Shown: positions 1 to 5,719 of the stretch, piece by piece
How positions within the stretch are numbered: position 1 is the first letter of the stretch
Layout of the letters: each line of letters starts with the position of its first letter
Assembly: GCA_006226225.1 (NCBI GenBank)
Contig: SBHI01000107.1
Coordinates: forward strand, 1-26,651
Length of the DNA: 26,651 nt
From: Alphaproteobacteria bacterium
GTDB lineage: Bacteria; Pseudomonadota; Alphaproteobacteria; Micavibrionales; CSBR16-224
Direction of reading: 5' to 3'
Program-made: the position numbers and the translations under genes
The notes under the pieces: model-generated
The model's database searches: none
Told to the model about the DNA's origin: nothing
The model's input: the letters and a program-made list of their open reading frames with translations, nothing else

Positions 1-1041
1 CCCGTTGCCGACCGTTGGGCAATTGATCTTGATAACGGTGACGGCTGGATTGACCTGCGCGAAGCTTTTGTCAGCTGGCGCGCAACGGATTTCATGGATA
101 TCAAAGCCGGACGGCAAATTCTGACATGGGGCACGGGAGATCTTGTCTTTCTGAACGATTTGTTCCCGAAAGATTTTGATTCCTTTTTCATCGGGCGGGA
201 TGAGGAATATCTGAAAGCGCCGTCTGACGCGCTCAAAACATCTTTCTTTTCCGACCTCGCCAATCTGGATGTTATTTATACGCCGAATTTTGATTCAGAC
301 CGTTTTGCCGACGGCGCACGTATCAGCACCTTCAACCCTTTCACAGGCGGCCAGACAAGCCGCGGCACGGTTTTGATGACCGATCCGCGCGGCAAATATT
401 TTACCGAAGATGAATGGGCGGCGCGGCTTTACAGGAATTTCGGCGCCTATGAAACCGCTCTTTACGGCTATGGCGGCTATTGGAAAAATCCGCAGGGGCT
501 GGATGTGCCGAATACCCGTGCCACCTTCCCGCACCTGTCCGTCTATGGTGCCAGCATCCGCGGGCCGTTTTATCACGGTATCGGCAATATGGAAGTTGCC
601 TATTACGACAGCAAGGATGACAGATCGGGGCGCAACGCCGTATTACCGAACAGCCAGTTCCGTTTCCTGCTCGGGTATGAGCAGGAAATCGCGACAGAGC
701 TGACCGGCGGATTCCAGTATAATCTGGAACATACCACGGATTACGATAATCTAATTGCCGCGGCCGCACCGGGATCGCCCGTGCCGGATGAAAACCGTCA
801 TGTCTTCACACTGCGGCTGACAAAATTCCTGATGAACCAGAATCTCCGCGTATCGCTTTTCAATTTCCTAGCCCCCGGCGACAGTGACGGCTACACGCGC
901 GGAAATATCAACTGGAAGCTGACCGACCAATGGACGGCAGAAGCCGGTGGAAATCTTTTCTATGGCGAAAGCCGCAACACCTTTTTCGGACAGCTGGAAG
1001 ACAACAGCAATCTGTATGTTTCCCTGCGCTACAGCTTTTAA
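1..1041 (+). CDS. Outer-membrane beta-barrel protein, DUF1302-like (5' end missing)
   Basis: The frame is open from base 1, so the N-terminus lies outside the window; 346 residues are visible. The protein is rich in alternating aromatic and polar segments with Gly/Asn/Asp turns and ends in ...YVSLRYSF. A terminal Phe after alternating hydrophobic residues is the classic signal for insertion by the BAM machinery. The early stretch LREAFVSWRATDF followed by IKAGRQILTWGTGD resembles the GRQ/WG strand of DUF1302-type porin-like proteins. The family call rests on this resemblance only, and the substrate is unknown. The gene ends 9 bases from the convergent hemN stop. It could instead belong to another channel or alginate-export-like barrel family. 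Confidence 0.7.
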   Translation, partial: PVADRWAIDLDNGDGWIDLREAFVSWRATDFMDIKAGRQILTWGTGDLVFLNDLFPKDFDSFFIGRDEEYLKAPSDALKTSFFSDLANLDVIYTPNFDSDRFADGARISTFNPFTGGQTSRGTVLMTDPRGKYFTEDEWAARLYRNFGAYETALYGYGGYWKNPQGLDVPNTRATFPHLSVYGASIRGPFYHGIGNMEVAYYDSKDDRSGRNAVLPNSQFRFLLGYEQEIATELTGGFQYNLEHTTDYDNLIAAAAPGSPVPDENRHVFTLRLTKFLMNQNLRVSLFNFLAPGDSDGYTRGNINWKLTDQWTAEAGGNLFYGESRNTFFGQLEDNSNLYVSLRYSF

Positions 1042-1050
1042 AATATTTTC

Positions 1051-2403
1051 TTAAACGGCTTTTGCGTGGCGGGTTGCACTCGGTTGAAAATAAGGATCAA
1101 AGCAGGCCGCCACAATCCTGACAAAGGGACGCCCGCGTTCTGTTACACGCAGCTTATTACCTTCTCTCTCCAGAATACCGTCCTGCTCCAGCAGCGCGAG
1201 AGCGGCACTTGTCTGCTCCTGCAAATGCGGAATATCCGTGTAATGCCCAAGATCAACCGCGAAATAACACATGATTTCTTCAATCAATGCGCGACGGCGT
1301 TTATCTTCTGCTGTCAGAACGCGGCCGCGTTTCACGGGAAACAAGCCTTGCATAACGACCTGACGATAGGCGGGCGCATCCGTGATATTTTGCAGATAGG
1401 CACCGCTGAAACTGCTGATGGATGACAAGCCGAAACCAAGTACAACCTCGGAGTCATCATCCGTATAGCCCTGAAAATTACGGTGCAGTGTCTTATTCTC
1501 CAGCGCAATGTATAAGGGATCATCTTTTCTGGCAAAATGATCCATGCCGACAGCGGCATATCCCGCCTCCTGTAACGCATTATTCAACAACGCGGTCATC
1601 TCGAACCGCTGGCGGGCATCAGGCAAATGGTAAACTTCCAAAAGCTTTTGATGCTTTTTCATCCAGGGCACATGTGCGTAACCGAAAACCGAAAACCTGT
1701 CCGGATTCAAGGAAACGGCTTGTTCCGATGTTTTTGAAACCGTTTCCGCCGTCTGTTCGGGCAGGCCGATAATCAGATCAAAATTCAGATGACGGATACC
1801 TTCCTCCCGCAGCGTCTCCACACAGTTTTTGACTTGCTCAAAAGGCTGGATGCGGTTGATGCAGTGTTGCACCTGCGGATCAAAATCCTGAATGCCAAGA
1901 CTGGCGCGTTTCACACCCATTTGCGCATAGGCACGGATTTTCTCTTTTGTCAGCAGGCGCGGATCCATCTCCATATCAATCACCGCCGCACTGTCGAGCC
2001 GTGCAAAGCGGTTGAGTGTTTCCAGCAAACGCGCGGTATCATCCGTTGCTAAAAAATTCGGAGAGCCGCCGCCGAAATGCAGACGGGTGATTTTCAAATC
2101 CTGCGGCAGATACGCACCGGCCTTGCGGATTTCCGCATGCAGCAGCTCCAAATAGCTTTGCACGGGCCCGTAACTGTTGACAATTTTGGTGTTGCAGCCG
2201 CAGTAATGGCACAGTTGGTGACAAAACGGCACATGGATATATAAAGAAACCGGCTTGGCGGTATCAATGCCGGACAGCAGCGCAGCGCAATCATCCTGCG
2301 CGATTTCCTGATCGAACTGCACCGCCGTCGGAAAACTGGTATAGCGCGGCGCGGGGCGGTCATATTTCGCCAACAGATCATGTGGGGTTTGCTGCATCAT
2401 CAT
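1051..2403 (-). CDS. hemN: Oxygen-independent coproporphyrinogen III oxidase (radical SAM)
   Basis: This enzyme converts coproporphyrinogen III to protoporphyrinogen IX without oxygen, in cytosolic heme synthesis. It has 450 residues, close to the 457 of E. coli HemN. The radical SAM cluster motif lies in YIHVPFCHQLCHYCGC: Cys61, Cys65 and Cys68 ligate the 4Fe-4S cluster, and Cys70 completes the CxxxCxxCxC pattern typical of true HemN. A Gly-rich SAM-binding loop, GGGSPNF, sits at 111-117, and the N-terminal AKYDRPAPRYTSFPTA is characteristic. The start is one of three consecutive ATG codons; the Shine-Dalgarno signal is weak. A perfect FNR-type palindrome lies 36 bases upstream, so induction under low oxygen is expected. 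HemW is less likely because of the fourth Cys and the N-terminal signature. Confidence 0.95.
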   Translation of the reverse strand: MMMQQTPHDLLAKYDRPAPRYTSFPTAVQFDQEIAQDDCAALLSGIDTAKPVSLYIHVPFCHQLCHYCGCNTKIVNSYGPVQSYLELLHAEIRKAGAYLPQDLKITRLHFGGGSPNFLATDDTARLLETLNRFARLDSAAVIDMEMDPRLLTKEKIRAYAQMGVKRASLGIQDFDPQVQHCINRIQPFEQVKNCVETLREEGIRHLNFDLIIGLPEQTAETVSKTSEQAVSLNPDRFSVFGYAHVPWMKKHQKLLEVYHLPDARQRFEMTALLNNALQEAGYAAVGMDHFARKDDPLYIALENKTLHRNFQGYTDDDSEVVLGFGLSSISSFSGAYLQNITDAPAYRQVVMQGLFPVKRGRVLTAEDKRRRALIEEIMCYFAVDLGHYTDIPHLQEQTSAALALLEQDGILEREGNKLRVTERGRPFVRIVAACFDPYFQPSATRHAKAV

Positions 2404-2438
2404 AGCCGGAACTTACCGCAAACCGCCCGGCCCGCGCC

Positions 2439-2452
2439 TTGATTTGAATCAA
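2439..2452 (-). promoter_or_regulatory. FNR/Anr-type binding site upstream of hemN
   Basis: The plus strand reads TTGATTTGAATCAA, an exact match to the FNR consensus TTGAT-N4-ATCAA. hemN is a classic FNR/Anr/FnrL target. The centre is about 42 bases from the first ATG of hemN. If the site acts at the usual -41.5 position, the transcript would start almost at the start codon. Confidence 0.85.
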
Positions 2453-2473
2453 TTTTCTTATATGGCACAGCCA

Positions 2474-2511
2474 TAAAAAATAGCGCCCCTGCCTTTGCAA
2501 GAGCGCTATTT
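2474..2511 (-). terminator. Rho-independent terminator of the SPFH gene
   Basis: The 9-base arms AAATAGCGC (2478-2486) and GCGCTATTT (2503-2511) are perfect inverted copies around a 16-base loop. On the minus strand the second arm runs into six T residues (2475-2480 as A on plus). It lies about 20 bases after the SPFH stop codon and separates that gene from the hemN control region. Confidence 0.85.
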
Positions 2512-2530
2512 CTTAAAATATTAAGTCTTG

Positions 2531-3469
2531 TTATTTTCCGGGTGCTTTCGGTGCTTGCACCGCATGCGTGATCTCACGCATATCTACCAAAGTAGATGCG
2601 CCGCCACCGTTTACGGCAGGTACGGAACCATCCCATTTGCTGGTTTGCAGATATGTCGCAATGTTTTCCTGACCAATTGCTTCAACAATTTTCGTGAAAC
2701 CTTCAGCCTCAGCTTGCGCAATGGCAAGGTTACCGATAGCTTCAGCTTCTTTTTGTTTTTGCAATTCATATGCCGCGGCATCGGCTTCCAGTTTTTTGGC
2801 TTCGTTTGCACCTTCAGCTGCCACGATTGTTTTGTCTTTTTCGACACGCTGCTGTTCCAGCTCGGTTCTTTTCTCATCCAGAACGGCTTTGGCGTTCGCA
2901 GCTTTACTAACGGCTCTTTCAAAGTCATCATCAAAGTCAAAATTCGGCATTTTGACGGCAACAACTTCAATACCCAACAAATCTTTCACTTGCTTGGCCG
3001 TTTCTTCGGTAACCTGCAGCATGATTTGCTCACGGTTTTGCGCAACATTTTGTGCTTCCTGACGACCCAGCGCACTTTTTGCAGCATCCATGACGGTTGT
3101 TTCAAGTTTGCTGAGGTAATCGGGGTTGTTTTTAAAGATTGAGACAAGCTCACCTTCCGGCATTTTGTACATCACGGTCAATGAGGCCGTAATGACCTGG
3201 TTATCACGTGTATAGGTAGAGACAACCGGATAATCTGCTTGCTGCAGAGAAATGTCCACTTTTTTAACTGAGGTTAAAAACGGTACTTTCAAGCTAAAAC
3301 CCTGTGAACGCAGCTGATCCGCGCTCTCTGTAACCATTTCGCCAAGGCGGTAGTCAATACCGCGCTCGGTCTCTTCAAGAATTGTAAAAGATCCAAGGCT
3401 CAAGCCAACAGCGCCAACAAGCGCTACACCAGCAAAAGCTTTTTTGGGTGAAAAATTAAATTCGGTCAT
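2531..3469 (-). CDS. SPFH/prohibitin-family membrane protein
   Basis: Proteins of this family (prohibitin, HflK/HflC, stomatin) form large membrane rings that organise microdomains or control membrane proteases such as FtsH. The 312 residues show one N-terminal membrane span (about 11-30), an SPFH/Band 7 domain (about 30-180), and a long Ala/Glu/Lys-rich coiled coil (about 183-256). The tail TYLQTSKWDGSVPAV resembles the C-terminal end typical of prohibitin-like proteins. The start is supported by GGAG eight bases upstream of the ATG. The gene stands alone with its own promoter and terminator. HflK and HflC normally occur as an adjacent pair, so this looks like a third, independent SPFH protein. 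Its partner is unknown. Confidence 0.9.
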   Translation of the reverse strand: MTEFNFSPKKAFAGVALVGAVGLSLGSFTILEETERGIDYRLGEMVTESADQLRSQGFSLKVPFLTSVKKVDISLQQADYPVVSTYTRDNQVITASLTVMYKMPEGELVSIFKNNPDYLSKLETTVMDAAKSALGRQEAQNVAQNREQIMLQVTEETAKQVKDLLGIEVVAVKMPNFDFDDDFERAVSKAANAKAVLDEKRTELEQQRVEKDKTIVAAEGANEAKKLEADAAAYELQKQKEAEAIGNLAIAQAEAEGFTKIVEAIGQENIATYLQTSKWDGSVPAVNGGGASTLVDMREITHAVQAPKAPGK

Positions 3470-3537
3470 CTGTATTCTCCATTACCTAGTGAGTGATTGT
3501 TAAATTCGTAATATTAGTCCAATATTAAAGTTCACAG

Positions 3538-3566
3538 AATATATGTTAATTTAAAATCTATGTCAA
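3538..3566 (-). promoter_or_regulatory. Sigma70-type promoter of the SPFH gene
   Basis: On the minus strand the -35 element TTGACA (3561-3566) is followed by a 17-base spacer and the -10 element TATATT (3538-3543). This predicts a transcript start near 3531 and a leader of about 60 bases before the SPFH start codon. Confidence 0.7.
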
Positions 3567-3595
3567 TTGAATACGGATAATTTATTGTTTACATT

Positions 3596-3607
3596 GCACA
3601 ATTGTGC
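3596..3607. promoter_or_regulatory. Perfect 12-base palindrome, possible operator
   Basis: GCACAATTGTGC equals its own reverse complement. It lies 30 bases upstream of the -35 element of the SPFH promoter and about 190 bases before the orphan gene. Size and symmetry fit a site for a dimeric helix-turn-helix regulator, but no regulator can be named. Confidence 0.35.
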
Positions 3608-3686
3608 GATCGCTTTTTCAGGAAGGGCACACCAAATAACATCGACACGTAAAAGATCAGCAATTATGCCGATGTAACTTGCATCA

Positions 3687-3700
3687 TTGCATATATGCAA
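3687..3700. promoter_or_regulatory. Perfect 14-base palindrome, possible operator
   Basis: TTGCATATATGCAA is perfectly self-complementary and lies about 95 bases upstream of the orphan gene's start codon. Part of the motif is echoed just upstream (CTTGCAT at 3679-3685), so there may be overlapping half-sites. The binding protein is unknown. Confidence 0.35.
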
Positions 3701-3795
3701 GCATGGACTCATTTGCTATGTAAACTAATGCGCTCGTGTCGCAGAGTATGGATAATCATACGTCTAACAATCTATAGCTTATAAGGAACGGCACC

Positions 3796-4044
3796 ATGTC
3801 AACAAATCTACAACCCAAATTTAAGAAAAGCTCTGACTTCAAAGGATCAAAAAAGAAGTACCAGAAAAAAGTTTGGAAAGCGGCCAATCGCCTCCATCCG
3901 GACATTGATATGGACTATCATTTTTTTGAAAAGAAAGAAAAAAAAGGTATTAAACCCGCAGATATCATGACAGCAATGCACTTCAACGCCTCGAGATTAG
4001 TACCTTCACGTACACAACTCTCATCCAATAAAATTGGCCGTTAA
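3796..4044 (+). CDS. Small lysine-rich protein of unknown function
   Basis: I do not recognise this 82-residue protein. It is strongly basic, with Lys clusters near the N-terminus (KFKKSSDFKGSKKKYQKK) and in the middle (FFEKKEKKGIKPADIM). It has no membrane span, signal peptide or Cys. A likely ribosome site, AAGGAAC, precedes the ATG by about 7 bases, which supports translation. Its codons (CTA, TCA, AGA, ATA-rich surroundings) differ from the flanking genes, and it sits on the 3' side of a tRNA-Leu gene, so it may have been acquired horizontally. Nucleic-acid binding is a guess from charge alone. Confidence 0.55.
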   Translation: MSTNLQPKFKKSSDFKGSKKKYQKKVWKAANRLHPDIDMDYHFFEKKEKKGIKPADIMTAMHFNASRLVPSRTQLSSNKIGR

Positions 4045-4050
4045 GATTGC

Positions 4051-4062
4051 TTGATATATCAA
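4051..4062. repeat. Perfect 12-base palindrome after the orphan gene
   Basis: TTGATATATCAA begins 7 bases after the stop codon of the small basic gene. It is perfectly self-complementary but has no T-run, so it is not a standard terminator. Its half-sites match FNR halves, but the spacing is two bases instead of four. Confidence 0.3.
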
Positions 4063-4208
4063 CCCGCGTTTAGCTGCCTAGTTTTAGAGTTCTAATTTAT
4101 CGGCTTGTGCGGCTTTCAAAAAGATGCATTAGAGGCTTTGCTCGTTTATGCGATCAAGCTTCAGGCGGTACATCGCTCCCCGTTGTGCAATGACCGCACC
4201 GGAAAGAA

Positions 4209-4296
4209 TGGTGCGAGCGGGGGGACTTGAACCCCCAAGGGCACAAGGCCCGACGGATTTTAAGTCCGTTGCGTCTACCTATTCCGCCACGCTCGC
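4209..4296 (-). tRNA. tRNA-Leu (anticodon UAA)
   Basis: On the minus strand the 7-base acceptor stem GCGAGCG pairs with CGCTCGC, followed by discriminator A and an encoded CCA (4209-4211). The anticodon stem ACGGA/TCCGT encloses loop CTTAAAA with anticodon TAA (plus 4260-4262), reading codon UUA. A long variable arm, typical of class II tRNAs, and a T-arm with TTCAAGT between GGGGG and CCCCC complete the cloverleaf. The layout matches bacterial tRNA-Leu(UAA) closely. Confidence 0.97.
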
Positions 4297-4310
4297 TTGA
4301 AGACTTTTAC

Positions 4311-4339
4311 AATTTATGCCGCACAGCCGCCGCTGGCAA
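4311..4339 (-). promoter_or_regulatory. Promoter of tRNA-Leu
   Basis: The minus strand carries TTGCCA (4334-4339), a 17-base GC-rich spacer and TAAATT (4311-4316). The predicted start near 4304 lies about 8 bases before the mature tRNA 5' end. It is placed right after the glnII terminator, so the tRNA is probably an independent unit. Confidence 0.6.
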
Positions 4340-4340
4340 G

Positions 4341-4380
4341 TAAAAAGGAAACAGGCCGCCTTTAAAAGCGGCCTGTTCCT
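4341..4380 (-). terminator. Rho-independent terminator of glnII
   Basis: The 10-base arms AACAGGCCGC (4350-4359) and GCGGCCTGTT (4368-4377) are perfect inverted copies around an 8-base loop. On the minus strand they are followed by a T-rich tail (TTTCCTTTTTA). The hairpin lies about 30 bases after the glnII stop codon. Confidence 0.85.
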
Positions 4381-4408
4381 TGAAATAATTATCCCGCAGG
4401 ATACTGCC

Positions 4409-5530
4409 TTAAACGGCAGCAACGGCAGCAGGTTTTTTCGCATCTTCGCGCGGCCATGCCGTGAACTGCATAACAGATTCATCAACACCGCAAACCGTCG
4501 TGCACAGGCGTGCCGCAACCAGATACGGGTCGGCATTGGCGCCCGGGCGGCGATCTTCAAAATAGCCGTAACCTTTATCGGCAACCTGACGCGGAATACG
4601 GATTGATGCACCGCGGTCGGCATCACCTGAACGGAACGTGTTGATGTCGCAGGTTTCATGCAGACCTGTCAGGCGGCGGTCAAGGCCGTGGCCGTACAGC
4701 TTGATATGCTCTTTATGCTTTTTCTCAAGCGCTTTGATTGCTTTTTCAATCGCGTCTTTACCCGTTTTTGCATCACGGATTTCTTTGGTTGAGAAGTTCG
4801 TGTGCATACCCGCACCGTTCCAGTCACCCGTGACCGGTTTGTTATGCGTGGAAACGGTAATGCCGTATTGTTCGGCAACCCGGTACAACAGGTAGCGTGC
4901 AAACCAGACATGATCGGACACAGTCAGAACATCATTGGCTTCCGTTTTGTCGCCACGATAACCGATCTGGAATTCCCACTGGCCGGGCATCACTTCGGCA
5001 TTGATACCATAGAACAGCAGACCTGCATCAAGGCAGATGGCTGCATGTTCTTCAACGATTTCACGACCGTAAACTTCATCCGCGCCAACGCCGCAGTAAT
5101 ACGGGCCCTGCGGTCCGGGGAAGCCGCTTTCCGGCCAACCAAGCGGGGTGCGGCCTTCAAACAGCGTGTATTCCTGTTCAAAACCTGCCCAAGGCTCATG
5201 AGAAGCAGCACCGGCATCCAGAACGGCGCGCAGCTGCGCACGGGAGTTACTTTCGTGTACTTCACCGTTCGGCGCATAAACTTCCGCCATAACGATATAG
5301 CTGCCCGCACCGCGGAACGGATCGGGAACAAAAGAAACCGGCTTCAGGATACAGTCGGAATCATGCCCTTCGGCCTGAAGCGTTGAAGAACCGTCAAAGC
5401 TCCACTCGGGAAAGTCTTCAATTGACGGATCAAGGCCGAGTTTCACAACACGTGATTTTGATCGCAGATAACGCGTCGGCAACGCGCCGTCGATCCAGAT
5501 ATATTCAGCAAAACCAAATTCAGCAGACAT
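4409..5530 (-). CDS. glnII: Type II glutamine synthetase
   Basis: It makes glutamine from glutamate, ammonia and ATP in the cytosol. The 373 residues fit the short eukaryote-like GSII class (GSI has about 470). Visible motifs are WSFDGSST (43-50, beta-grasp), the metal-binding GFEQEYTLF (116-124) with Glu118 and Glu120, NAEVMPGQWEFQIG (177-190), and GDWNGAGMHTNFS with the ATP/ammonia-site residues. The reading frame stays open far upstream, but MSAEFGFAEYIW is the correct start: AGAGGG lies 8 bases before it and the extension lacks family similarity. GSII enzymes are not controlled by adenylylation, so control is probably transcriptional; I see no clear sigma54 or NtrC site. The gene is divergent from the helicase gene. 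Confidence 0.96.
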   Translation of the reverse strand: MSAEFGFAEYIWIDGALPTRYLRSKSRVVKLGLDPSIEDFPEWSFDGSSTLQAEGHDSDCILKPVSFVPDPFRGAGSYIVMAEVYAPNGEVHESNSRAQLRAVLDAGAASHEPWAGFEQEYTLFEGRTPLGWPESGFPGPQGPYYCGVGADEVYGREIVEEHAAICLDAGLLFYGINAEVMPGQWEFQIGYRGDKTEANDVLTVSDHVWFARYLLYRVAEQYGITVSTHNKPVTGDWNGAGMHTNFSTKEIRDAKTGKDAIEKAIKALEKKHKEHIKLYGHGLDRRLTGLHETCDINTFRSGDADRGASIRIPRQVADKGYGYFEDRRPGANADPYLVAARLCTTVCGVDESVMQFTAWPREDAKKPAAVAAV

Positions 5531-5595
5531 GGTAAAAACCCTCTTTCTTTTAAATAAACACACAGTTACATGACGATATTTCGGTATTCGACTCA

Positions 5596-5623
5596 AAGAT
5601 AAACCATCCGCAGAAAATCTCAA
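5596..5623 (-). promoter_or_regulatory. Possible sigma70 promoter of glnII
   Basis: On the minus strand TTGAGA (5618-5623) and TATCTT (5596-5601) are separated by 16 bases. Five of six and four of six positions match consensus. The leader would be about 60 bases. I looked for a TGGC-N8-TTGC sigma54 element here and did not find one. Confidence 0.4.
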
Positions 5624-5719
5624 CCGAAATTTTGCGCCGCAACAAAGAAAAGAACGCAGGGAAAGCATGGTATTTCGCGGGCGAATCCTGTATTCTAATC
5701 CTCCGGACAGAAAGCAAAA

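Larger units (their letters stand above)
3470..3795. other. AT-rich divergent intergenic region with perfect palindromes
   Basis: These 326 bases separate the SPFH gene (minus) from the small orphan gene (plus). I see no gene in them. They hold the SPFH promoter (3538-3566), the palindromes GCACAATTGTGC (3596-3607) and TTGCATATATGCAA (3687-3700), and a smaller inverted repeat GTATG-N6-CATAC (3746-3761). The base composition is clearly more AT-rich than the neighbouring genes. I could not find a convincing -35/-10 pair for the plus-strand gene. Confidence 0.6.

Noticed and set aside
3606..3613. GCGATCGC, the cyanobacterial HIP1 octamer
   Set aside because: A single 8-base copy is expected by chance, and nothing else suggests a cyanobacterium.
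4051..4062. TTGATATATCAA as a second FNR site
   Set aside because: The spacer is two bases, not four, and it lies after a gene rather than in front of one.
4209..4296. Integrated element at tRNA-Leu with direct-repeat ends
   Set aside because: I found no second copy of the tRNA 3' end and no integrase gene within the window, so integration remains only a possibility.
5531..5719. Sigma54/NtrC control of glnII
   Set aside because: No TGGC-N8-TTGC element and no NtrC-type dyad were found; only a moderate sigma70-like match is present.
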